Assembly (NCBI GenBank): GCA_003228875.1
Contig: QIGK01000055.1
Location: 1 to 34,944 of the forward strand
Source: Rhodobacterales bacterium
Lineage (GTDB): Bacteria > Pseudomonadota > Alphaproteobacteria > Rhodobacterales > Rhodobacteraceae
DNA length: 34,944 nt
Reading direction: 5' to 3'
Made by a program: the position numbers and the translations under genes
The notes under the pieces: model-generated
The model's database searches: none
The model's input: only the letters and a program-made list of their open reading frames with translations
What the model was told of the DNA's origin: nothing
Shown here: piece after piece, positions 26,787 to 33,639 of the stretch
Layout: the number at the start of each line of letters is the position of its first letter
How positions within the stretch are numbered: the first letter of the stretch is position 1

Positions 26787-27829
26787 ACCAATGTGCCGGA
26801 ATAGGTGATGCTGTCACCTTTGACGACGCGACCCATTTGCACGACATCCTCATCGTTTTCCTCGAATATTGTTTGTAATGCCTCGACGCGGTCGGGGGCG
26901 ACCACGGCAATCATGCCAATGCCGCAGTTGAAAGTTTTTAGTAATTCAGCCTGTGCCATGCCTGCCTGATCAACCAGCCATTTGATGACCGGGGGCAGGG
27001 ACCACGCCGATAGATCAATTTCTGCGCCCAAACCCACTGGCAGGGCGCGGGGCAGGTTTTCGGTTAGGCCACCGCCGGTGATATGGGCCAGCGCGTGCAG
27101 GCCACCGCTGCGATATGCGGCAAGGCCGGAGCGCACATATAGTTTGGTTGGGATCAACAGGGCTTCAGCCAAGGTGCCATCGGAAAACGGGCTGTTTGCA
27201 TCCCATTTAAGGCCGGAATTTTCAACGATTTTACGCACCAGTGAATAGCCATTGGAATGCAGGCCGCTGGATTTCAGGCCCAGCAGAATGTCGCCATCTG
27301 CCACGCCATCAGGCAGCATTTTGCCGCGCTCCATGGCACCAACCGAAAAACCGGCGAGATCAAAGTCGCCTGACGCATACATGCCGGGCATTTCAGCAGT
27401 TTCACCGCCAACAAGCGCGGAATTTGAGCGGCGGCATCCCTCGGCTATGCCTTCTATCACTTGTGCGGCCTCATCAATATTCAGCTTGCCGGCGGCGAAA
27501 TAGTCGAGGAAAAACAATGGCTCAGCGCCTTGGCACACCAGATCGTTAACGCACATTGCCACCAGATCTATGCCAACCGTATCCAGAATGCCGGTATCAA
27601 TGGCGATGCGTAATTTGGTGCCAACACCATCGGTAGCAGCAACCAAAATCGGGTCTTTATATCCCGCTGCTTTCAGGTCAAACATCGCCCCAAAACCACC
27701 TAAGCCGTCCATCACGCCGCTGCGTTTTGTGCTTTTGGCCATGGGTTTTATGCGTTCCACAAGCGCATTGCCCGCGTCAATATCCACACCGGCATCCGCA
27801 TATGTCAGACCATTGGGGTGCTTAGCCAT
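26783..27829 (-). CDS. purM: Phosphoribosylformylglycinamidine cyclo-ligase
   Basis: PurM (AIR synthetase) closes the imidazole ring of purines using ATP, the fifth step of the pathway. The 348-residue product shows [17 protein letters not shown] at the start, [12 protein letters not shown] near residue 64, the [17 protein letters not shown] segment and [12 protein letters not shown], all landmarks of the PurM superfamily. The start ATG at 27829 gives full length. It leads the purM-purN operon, which is transcribed toward the saccharopine-dehydrogenase-like gene. Confidence 0.96.
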   Translation of the reverse strand: MAKHPNGLTYADAGVDIDAGNALVERIKPMAKSTKRSGVMDGLGGFGAMFDLKAAGYKDPILVAATDGVGTKLRIAIDTGILDTVGIDLVAMCVNDLVCQGAEPLFFLDYFAAGKLNIDEAAQVIEGIAEGCRRSNSALVGGETAEMPGMYASGDFDLAGFSVGAMERGKMLPDGVADGDILLGLKSSGLHSNGYSLVRKIVENSGLKWDANSPFSDGTLAEALLIPTKLYVRSGLAAYRSGGLHALAHITGGGLTENLPRALPVGLGAEIDLSAWSLPPVIKWLVDQAGMAQAELLKTFNCGIGMIAVVAPDRVEALQTIFEENDEDVVQMGRVVKGDSITYSGTLV

Positions 27830-27933
27830 GACCGTATCCTTATGTTGGGGTTTGGCGCTGATTTAGACCATCTGAATTCAAAAGGAAACACCCTTGACCC
27901 CAGCACATTGCAGCAGGTAAGTAACGCCTAGGC

Positions 27934-28010
27934 GGGCCTGTAGCTCAGTTGGTTAGAGCAGAGCGCTCATAACGCTTTTGTCGTAGGTTCAAATCCTACC
28001 GGGCCTACCA
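27934..28010 (+). tRNA. tRNA with CAT anticodon, probably tRNA-Ile2
   Basis: A full cloverleaf of 77 bases with encoded CCA: acceptor GGGCCTG/CGGGCCT, D stem GCTC/GAGC, anticodon stem GAGCG/CGCTT around loop CTCATAA, T arm GTAGG-TTCAAAT-CCTAC. It has no initiator features such as a mismatched first pair of the fMet type or three GC pairs in the anticodon stem. The C4-G69 and C5-G68 acceptor pairs favour recognition by TilS, which would convert C34 to lysidine and make it an AUA-reading tRNA-Ile. An elongator tRNA-Met is the alternative. Confidence 0.9.
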
Positions 28011-28030
28011 AATTCAAACGGCATTGCGGA

Positions 28031-28056
28031 GCGTGGAGACCACGCACCCTATGGGT
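28031..28056. repeat. Palindromic repeat at the 3' end of the YCII gene
   Basis: GCGTGG-AGA-CCACGC (28031-28045) is followed at once by ACCC-TAT-GGGT (28046-28056), one base past the YCII stop codon. The same two-part motif, CCACGCACCCTAyGGGT, occurs at 33613-33629. It belongs to a dispersed family and may act as the transcript's 3' hairpin. Confidence 0.7.
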
Positions 28057-28057
28057 T

Positions 28058-28390
28058 TTAGCGGGGCATTTGCATCAATTCGGCAACTTCAAGGCTGCCC
28101 ATTTCCAGATATGGGCAACCCTTGGCCATTTCGATTGCGGCGTCCATATTTTTAGCTTTAACAATTGTGTAACCTGTTGAGCCTTGTTTGCCTGCGTCAC
28201 TGACGCCATTTGGGCTGACGATTTTACTGTGCATCATTGGCGTGCCGGGATTTACGGCGGCAGCGCCAAGGTCTTGCACCCATTTGCCCCATTTTGCTTT
28301 GCTGGCAGTTTGGTCAAAATTCGGGTCTGGAGGGTTATTGTTTTCCGGGAAACGATCACCGCCCAGATACAGGATGATATATTGTGCCAT
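28058..28390 (-). CDS. YCII-related domain protein
   Basis: A 110-residue single-domain protein of the YCII-related (YciI/DGPF) superfamily, opening MAQYIILYLGGDRFPENNN. The ferredoxin-like fold is suggested by YIILYLGG, the helix WGKWVQDLGAA, the strand GYTIVKAKNMDAAIEMAKGCPYL and a final strand SLEVAELMQM. Family members bind small molecules or act as hydrolases; the substrate here is unknown. It stands alone between the CAT-anticodon tRNA and the desaturase. Confidence 0.8.
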   Translation of the reverse strand: MAQYIILYLGGDRFPENNNPPDPNFDQTASKAKWGKWVQDLGAAAVNPGTPMMHSKIVSPNGVSDAGKQGSTGYTIVKAKNMDAAIEMAKGCPYLEMGSLEVAELMQMPR

Positions 28391-28524
28391 ATGGAATAAT
28401 CCTTTTGGTAAGTCTTTTGCGAGGCCATGAAGATACAGTATCCAGTATTTTAAGGACAGCCATACAAAGTATCACGCCAAAAGCTTTATTCTGTCAAGAC
28501 CCGCGCCTTGTCTGGGGGCTTGGC

Positions 28525-29556
28525 TTAACGCAGCTGCGAAAAGGACACCAGTTTTTGGTTTTGCTCATCCCACAGATGCAGGCGCGCGCAAGCAAAGCTT
28601 TCGCGTAGGGTCATGCGATTGATGTTGGCCAGCACGGTATTATCACGAAGCACTTCGGTCAGGCGATAAAACGGGATACGGCTGTAAAGGTGGTGCACAT
28701 GATGCACACCGATATTGCCGCTAAACCAACGCAACACCGCCGGAAGCACGTAATAGGAGCTGCCGTTGAGGGCTGAATCGTGCAACTGCCAGTCGGTTTC
28801 CTCTTGCCATTGAGTGTCTTCAAACTGGTGTTGAACATAGAATAACCACATGCCCAAAGTTGCGGCAACCAGAACCGTTGGCAAAAAGACCAGCAACACC
28901 GCTGCCAATCCGCCCAGCCAAATCAGCAACGCGACCGCTGCAACAATGACAATATTGGTGCCCATGGCGCTTAGCCAGTATTCCCAGGATTTCATCAGGC
29001 CAAACGGCAATCTGTTTTGCAAGAAAAACAGCAAAAACGGCACCATGCCAAACAAAAACAACGGGTTACGATAAAGACGATACTGAATTTGTCTGAAGGT
29101 CGATTTCAGCTTAAATTCATCAACGGTCATTGTATACACATCACCGACGCCGCGTTTAGCAAGGTTTCCGGCGTGGGAATGGTGAATGGTATGAGTGCGC
29201 CGCCATACTTTGTAAGGGGTCAGGGTGAATACGCCCAATACTCGCCCGAGCCAGTTATTGGCGTGCCGGTTCCTGAAAAAGCTGCCATGGCCGCAATCAT
29301 GCTGGATGATGAAAAGCCGCACAAGAAAGCCGCCATTGGCCAAAGCAATGGCAAATGCCAGCCAGTAATTGACAGGCATGGCCAGATAGGCCAGCAGCGA
29401 TAGCCCGAAAAACGGCAGAATGCTGACGGAAAGTTCAAAAATGGAGCGTTTGGTATCAGGTTCGCGGTATTTTGCTAGAACCCGAACCCAGTTACGGGCC
29501 TCGTCTGAACATGATTCTTGGGCTGGCGGTATCTTGATTGCTGAAACGGAGGACAT
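28525..29556 (-). CDS. Membrane fatty acid desaturase
   Basis: A 343-residue integral membrane di-iron desaturase that introduces a double bond into acyl lipids. The three histidine boxes are complete: HDCGH at 86-90, HTIHH at 122-126, and HHVHH at 285-289, with membrane segments between (about 44-60, 64-82, and two near 170-230). The set matches the acyl-lipid delta-12/delta-9 type; position specificity cannot be read. The start is set at MSSVSAIKI (29556) because similarity begins there; the open frame continues 51 codons upstream. The ribosome binding site is weak. Confidence 0.85.
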   Translation of the reverse strand: MSSVSAIKIPPAQESCSDEARNWVRVLAKYREPDTKRSIFELSVSILPFFGLSLLAYLAMPVNYWLAFAIALANGGFLVRLFIIQHDCGHGSFFRNRHANNWLGRVLGVFTLTPYKVWRRTHTIHHSHAGNLAKRGVGDVYTMTVDEFKLKSTFRQIQYRLYRNPLFLFGMVPFLLFFLQNRLPFGLMKSWEYWLSAMGTNIVIVAAVALLIWLGGLAAVLLVFLPTVLVAATLGMWLFYVQHQFEDTQWQEETDWQLHDSALNGSSYYVLPAVLRWFSGNIGVHHVHHLYSRIPFYRLTEVLRDNTVLANINRMTLRESFACARLHLWDEQNQKLVSFSQLR

Positions 29557-29834
29557 GCGGTTGCCGGGACTTTCATATATAAATAAGGCAATTTTGCCTG
29601 AGATTATTCGGTTTTGTAGCCTAAAAGCATTAAATTTTACGAAACCGATAAACCCGAATTGCCGAGCCCGCTGCACAATAAACATGTAACTTCGCATAAG
29701 TCGATGCAAAGGGCAGTTTTTAGCTTGGCAGGGTCATATATCAGTGCCTTAAAAAGCGTATTGTCGGGCAAGCGCATGGTTACAGGCGCTAATGGCAGCA
29801 TTACGGTACCAGCGGCGATCGGCGTGAATATCGC

Positions 29835-30217
29835 TTAAATCCATGTGACGTCAACCGGATTTGCGCGACCATCTTTGGGTATATAAAACCTCGCCAACAC
29901 GTCTGACAGATCGGCGATTGGAAACAAGTCTGCGGTCTTCTTGGGGGATATTTCCTGAATATTGATACCATGCCGCCGCATGAACGGCACAATGCGGCGC
30001 ATCTCAGCACGCGTTCCGCGCTTGAGGCAATCTGTAAATATCCGACATCGCGAAACCCGGCTGGCAGGCCGGTTTCCTTTTCCAGATTGGCATATAGATC
30101 ACGGACATGGGTGTATATTTCGCATTCTGCCTCGGAGGTCAGTAGCCCTGCCACTATTAGCCCCGCCGCATACCATGTGGTGCCCGAACATGGACGTAGT
30201 AGATCAATTCGCAACAT
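29835..30217 (-). pseudogene. Decayed FAD oxidoreductase fragment (dimethylglycine/sarcosine dehydrogenase type)
   Basis: Two overlapping frames on the minus strand together give a continuous match, from memory, to dimethylglycine-dehydrogenase-like FAD proteins: SGTTWYAAGLIVAGLLTSEA then YANLEKETGLPAGFRDVGYL in one frame, and MRRIVPFMRRHGINIQEISP then DLFPIADLSDVLARFYIPKD in the other. The frames join near 30004-30010, which implies a single-base loss or equivalent. The FAD-binding N-terminus is missing, and the second frame stops at 29835, so only about 130 of some 800 residues remain. It cannot make a working enzyme. Confidence 0.8.
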
Positions 30218-30234
30218 AGCGCAGGGATCTATTT

Positions 30235-30410
30235 GACGGTGAAACTTATTTTTGGTTGTTGCTGAAGGCACCACGCCTGAAACCCTGACCACGTTTTCTG
30301 ATGACCTGAGCGATTGGGATGGCGATATTCACTTGATCAGCGATTGTTTGTCGCCACGGACAGTAGAAGAAGCGGTGCTGGAAGGTTTTAGAATTGGGTC
30401 GCGGATTTGA
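30235..30410 (+). pseudogene. C-terminal remnant of a NADH:flavin oxidoreductase / trimethylamine-dehydrogenase-like gene
   Basis: A plus-strand stretch encodes VAEGTTPETLTTFSDDLSDW, DGDIHLISDCLSPRTVEEAV and LEGFRIGSRI then TGA. This fits the end of a flavin oxidoreductase whose C-terminal nucleotide-binding domain finishes with a DCxxPRT/xxAVLEG motif. The left part, DLFDGETYF, is in a different frame, so one base has been lost near 30250. No upstream coding part survives. It abuts the other pseudogene head to tail, which suggests a deletion brought two genes together. Confidence 0.65.
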
Positions 30411-30527
30411 TCAGCCATCTATCATACCTTTGTAAAAAAATCGACTGTCAGACAAAACGACAAAATACCCGTTACCGGAAAAATAGGGTCAAGGCGGGAT
30501 CGAGCATTTTAAATGCCCTGTTGCCTG

Positions 30528-31709
30528 TTATTCTTTGTCCATTGGTTTTTCGTTTTTACCTAAAAAATCTATAATTCTGTCCAGCCCATCTTCCAGAATT
30601 TGCTCGTCCAGAGCAAAATTGATCCGCACCATGCCGCGCAAATCCTCCCCGAATGCTTGAGCATCCAATACTGAAACCTTTGTTTGTTCAAAAAGCGCGC
30701 GAACAAATGTTTTGCTGTCCATGCCGGTTTGTTCAACACAGAGCAAGATAAACATACCTGATTGCGGGTGCAGAAACTTGACGTTTGGTAGGGCGGACAG
30801 TTTTTTTAACGCAATGTCGCGACGCTTTTGGTAAAGCTGTCTGGTTTTGGAAGTATCCAGTTGCAAAGCCACAATCGCTGCTTCTTGAATGAACCCGGGC
30901 AAGCCATAGGTCACGTTAAGACAAAACGCTGCAGCCTTGCTTGAAAATATTTCAGGGCCTATGGCCCAGCCCGCTCTCCAACCAGTCATGCTGTGGGATT
31001 TGGAAAGGCTTCCGATTGTGATGCAACGGTTTTGCATGTCGGGCAACGTCGCGATGGATAGATGCTCGCCTTCAAAAATCAGTTCGCTGTAAACTTCATC
31101 GGCGACAACCCACAGATCATGGCGAATGGCGACATCTGCTATTTTTTCAAGGGTTTTTTGGTCAAATACAACCCCGGTCGGGTTGACTGGCGTTGCAAAG
31201 AAAATAGCTTTTGTGCGGTTTGTGACCAGCGATTCCAACTTGGCGACATCGGGCAGAAAACCGTTTTCGCGCGGGCATTGCAAACATACGATCTTTGCGC
31301 CTGTGGCTGAAAGCGTTGCGCCATAAGTGGCATACATCGGGTCAGCCACAATTACTTCATCACCCGGATCAAGCAGCAGGCTTGCCGCCATGAACAATGC
31401 GTTTTGTGTGCCTGCGGTAATGGTGACGTTGCTTGGCGTAACATTTAGGCCAAAAAGCCTGTTTTGGCGATCTGCCACAGCGCTGCGCAATGCTTTTTTG
31501 CCCTCAACAGGCGAATAATGGGTATCACCGCGTTGCAAAGCGGAAATTGCGGCATTTACAACGATGGCAGGGGTGTCGACTTCGTTGTCGCCAACGCTCA
31601 TCACGACAACATCTTCGCTGCGTTCTTTTGCCAAAATGGCACGGGTGTGGGTCTCCCATACACTGGCACCAGTAAGCGAAATTCGTTCTGAAAAGGCTGA
31701 TAGCTTCAT
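30528..31709 (-). CDS. PLP-dependent aminotransferase class I, AruH (arginine:pyruvate transaminase)-like
   Basis: A 393-residue fold-type I aminotransferase. The residue pattern is close, from memory, to Pseudomonas AruH: SVGDNEVDTPAIVVNAAISA, ALQRGDTHYSPVEGKKALR, VADPMYATYGATL, VADEVYSELIFEGEHLS, and the Schiff-base Lys237 in GSLSKSHSMTGWRAGW. The start is placed at MKLSAFSERI (31709); the frame runs a further 34 codons upstream but that part shows no similarity. A role in arginine catabolism is possible, but no other aru gene is present, so substrate identity is uncertain. Confidence 0.82.
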   Translation of the reverse strand: MKLSAFSERISLTGASVWETHTRAILAKERSEDVVVMSVGDNEVDTPAIVVNAAISALQRGDTHYSPVEGKKALRSAVADRQNRLFGLNVTPSNVTITAGTQNALFMAASLLLDPGDEVIVADPMYATYGATLSATGAKIVCLQCPRENGFLPDVAKLESLVTNRTKAIFFATPVNPTGVVFDQKTLEKIADVAIRHDLWVVADEVYSELIFEGEHLSIATLPDMQNRCITIGSLSKSHSMTGWRAGWAIGPEIFSSKAAAFCLNVTYGLPGFIQEAAIVALQLDTSKTRQLYQKRRDIALKKLSALPNVKFLHPQSGMFILLCVEQTGMDSKTFVRALFEQTKVSVLDAQAFGEDLRGMVRINFALDEQILEDGLDRIIDFLGKNEKPMDKE

Positions 31710-31869
31710 CGCGGGTCTTTCATTGACAAATCGGCTGTTGCGCGCGGTTTGGACGTTAATGGTGTTGAGTGATTGCGTAACAGTTCGGACCTTTTGTGTT
31801 TCTGGCGGCACTGGTTGTTGGTATGACTGTTACCCCAAGGATTTTCCGCTGGCTATAACGCACTTGCAT

Positions 31870-31913
31870 AATCGGGTTTTGCATGCAAAATAGGTGCCAT
31901 GAGACACCCGATT
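31870..31913. promoter_or_regulatory. Nested inverted repeat and palindrome ahead of the cysS leader
   Basis: AATCGGGT (31870-31877) pairs with ACCCGATT (31906-31913), eight of eight bases. Between them lies the perfect 14-bp palindrome TTTTGCATGCAAAA (31877-31890) and the candidate ribosome binding site and start of the Cys-rich leader. In the 320-nt gap between the aminotransferase and cysS this is the strongest structure. It could be an operator for the divergent genes, an RNA hairpin that masks the leader start, or both. A TATAAC at 31854-31859 is a possible -10 element. Confidence 0.55.
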
Positions 31914-31943
31914 TGTATTTGTGATATTTGCATTATCTGCTGA
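31899..31943 (+). CDS. Candidate Cys-rich leader peptide (MRHPICICDICIIC) upstream of cysS
   Basis: A 14-codon frame, ATG to TGA, encodes MRHPICICDICIIC: Cys at positions 6, 8, 11 and 14, that is four of the last nine codons. AGGTG lies just upstream of the ATG. It ends 86 bases before cysS on the same strand. Enrichment for the amino acid that the next gene's product charges onto tRNA is the hallmark of attenuation by a leader peptide, in which the ribosome stalls at Cys codons when Cys-tRNA is scarce. This is inferred from sequence; the stretch is T-rich, which raises the chance of TGT/TGC codons. Confidence 0.5.
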   Translation: MRHPICICDICIIC

Positions 31944-32008
31944 CATTATGTCTGCGGCGGGTTCTTTTTATTTCCAATTCTTTGATGAAATGTTAGGCCC
32001 GTCGCGGG
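31939..32008 (+). promoter_or_regulatory. Candidate attenuator hairpins between the leader and cysS
   Basis: Three pairings compete. (1) GC-T-GACA (31939-31945) with TGTC-T-GC (31949-31955) around TTA; its left arm contains the last Cys codon and stop of the leader. (2) GCGGCGGG (31954-31961) with CCCGTCGC (31998-32005), seven Watson-Crick pairs and one G-U. (3) CCCG (31998-32001) with CGGG (32005-32008) around TCG. ACCCG (31906-31910) in the leader could also pair with CGGGT (31958-31962). No clean T run follows any stem, so translation control of cysS is as likely as transcription termination. Confidence 0.35.
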
Positions 32009-32029
32009 AAACCTGCGTTTGGACAACTG

Positions 32030-33484
32030 ATGACTGAAATCAAGCTATATAATACCAAGATCCGCCGTAAAGAGGTATTTGCGCCGATTGATCCTGACAA
32101 TGTGCGCATGTATGTTTGTGGGCCAACGGTGTATGATCGGGCGCATATTGGCAATGCCCGCCCCGTGGTGGTGTTTGATGTATTGTTTCGGTTGTTGCGG
32201 CACAAATATGGGCATGACAACGTAAACTATGTGCGTAATTTTACCGATGTTGATGATAAAATTAACGCCAAAGCGGCTGAAACAGGGCGTGATATTCGCG
32301 ATATTACCGATGAAACCATCGGTTGGTATCATGAGGATATGGACGCGCTGGGGGCGCTGCGCCCTGTGCATGAGCCTCGTGCCACGGAATATATTGAGCA
32401 GATGGTCACGATGATTGAGAGGTTGGTTGCCAACGGTCATGCTTATACGGCTGAGGGGCATGTGCTGTTTGATGTGAATTCTTACGAGGCTTATGGTGCG
32501 TTGTCGGGCCGCAAGCTGGAAGATATGCGGGCTGGTGAGCGGGTGGAAGTTGCCGATTACAAACGTGATCCGTTGGATTTTGTTTTGTGGAAGCCCTCCA
32601 GCGGCGATCAACCGGGCTGGGAAAGCCCATGGGGGTTTGGTCGTCCGGGTTGGCATATTGAATGTTCGGCCATGGCGCTGGAATTATTGGGGGAAAGCTT
32701 TGATATTCATGGCGGTGGGCTTGATTTGCAATTCCCGCATCATGAAAACGAGATTGCGCAGAGTTGCTGTGCCAATCCTTCGGGGGAGTTTGCAAATTAC
32801 TGGCTGCATAATGAAATGTTGCAGGTTGAGGGTAAGAAGATGTCCAAAAGCTTGGGTAATTTCTTTACGGTGCGGGATTTGTTGGATCAGGGCGTGCCGG
32901 GGGAAGTAATAAGGTTTGTTTTGTTGAGCACGCATTATCGGTCGCCGATGGACTGGACGGAGAAGAAAGTTCGCGAGGCAACAGCGACATTGCGCAAGTG
33001 GCGCGGAATGACCAAGGGCATTGAGCCCTCGGCCAATCCGGCATCGACAGTGGTCGATGCGCTGGCCGATGATCTGAATACAGCCGGTGCGATTGCGGAG
33101 ATGCATAAGTTGGCAACCGATGGTGATGTGGCGGGACTTAAGGCATCAGCGGCTCTGCTAGGACTGTTGGGCAATACGATGGGGGTGTTAGTAAGTGCTG
33201 CCATCTCCAGTCAACCTATTTGGCCATCTGCGTTTGCAAATGTTGCGCCGTTGAATGCATTTTGGGTTGATGGAAAATCGAGTCTATCAAGTAAAGAGAT
33301 TGACCGTATTGATTATTGGATTCGTGCAAGAAGCGATGCCAAAAGTCGCCGTGACTTTGAAGAAGCTGATCGTATCCGTGAAGCTTTATTAGCCGCAGGT
33401 GTGAGTTTGCAAGACTCTTTTTTGGAGACCAATTACGAGGTTGAAGGTGTGTTTGATCCGTCTAAGCTGGAGGCATTGAAATGA
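32030..33484 (+). CDS. cysS: Cysteinyl-tRNA synthetase
   Basis: CysS charges tRNA-Cys with cysteine. The 484-residue class I enzyme shows the HIGH motif as HIGN at residues 39-42, the zinc ligand Cys30 in [10 protein letters not shown], the remaining zinc site in WHIECSAMA and HHENEIAQS, and KMSKS at 270-274. The C-terminal helical DALRD-type anticodon region ends [20 protein letters not shown]. The ATG at 32030 is used, with a weak GGA seven bases upstream. The stop codon overlaps the ATG of a mini-ORF (ATGA). A Cys-rich leader precedes the gene. Confidence 0.97.
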   Translation: MTEIKLYNTKIRRKEVFAPIDPDNVRMYVCGPTVYDRAHIGNARPVVVFDVLFRLLRHKYGHDNVNYVRNFTDVDDKINAKAAETGRDIRDITDETIGWYHEDMDALGALRPVHEPRATEYIEQMVTMIERLVANGHAYTAEGHVLFDVNSYEAYGALSGRKLEDMRAGERVEVADYKRDPLDFVLWKPSSGDQPGWESPWGFGRPGWHIECSAMALELLGESFDIHGGGLDLQFPHHENEIAQSCCANPSGEFANYWLHNEMLQVEGKKMSKSLGNFFTVRDLLDQGVPGEVIRFVLLSTHYRSPMDWTEKKVREATATLRKWRGMTKGIEPSANPASTVVDALADDLNTAGAIAEMHKLATDGDVAGLKASAALLGLLGNTMGVLVSAAISSQPIWPSAFANVAPLNAFWVDGKSSLSSKEIDRIDYWIRARSDAKSRRDFEEADRIREALLAAGVSLQDSFLETNYEVEGVFDPSKLEALK

Positions 33485-33639
33485 CCGATCAATTATTTGA
33501 GGCCTGCGCCGTCAAGGGAGGGCTGCCGGGCAAAGGGGTTGTTATAATGGTGGGGTGTAGGGTGCGTGGTTTCCACGCACCGATTCCGCGTTTGGCCAAC
33601 GGTGCGTGGGGACCACGCACCCTACGGGTGTTGTTATGA
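33481..33639 (+). CDS. Mini-ORF linking cysS and cimA, containing a palindrome pair
   Basis: A 52-residue frame begins at an ATG that overlaps the cysS stop (ATGA) and has GGAGG seven bases upstream, an excellent ribosome binding site. It opens [20 protein letters not shown] and continues straight through both palindromes to a TGA at 33637 that overlaps the cimA ATG (ATGA). The second half is an artefact-like reading of repeat DNA ([20 protein letters not shown]). It resembles no family. It may be a relic or a spacer kept open because it passes ribosomes from cysS to cimA. Confidence 0.4.
   Translation: MTDQLFEACAVKGGLPGKGVVIMVGCRVRGFHAPIPRLANGAWGPRTLRVLL
33556..33629. repeat. Inverted pair of palindromic repeats (REPIN-like)
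   Basis: Copy one is GGTGCGTGG-TTT-CCACGCACC (33561-33581); copy two is GGTGCGTGG-GGA-CCACGCACC (33601-33621). Both have perfect nine-base arms. GTAGGG just left of the first (33557-33562) mirrors CCCTAC right of the second (33620-33625), so the two units are in inverted orientation around a 19-base spacer, forming one long hairpin. This is the layout of REP pairs mobilised by RAYT transposases in other bacteria. No RAYT gene is in the window. Confidence 0.75.

Noticed and set aside
31709-31726. Five-codon frame (MKDPR) whose stop overlaps the aminotransferase start
   Set aside because: Too short and with only one Arg codon to be called a leader; chance overlap is likely.
31710-31811. 34-codon N-terminal extension of the aminotransferase
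   Set aside because: The AruH-like similarity starts at MKLSAF, and the extension would occupy the divergent promoter region.
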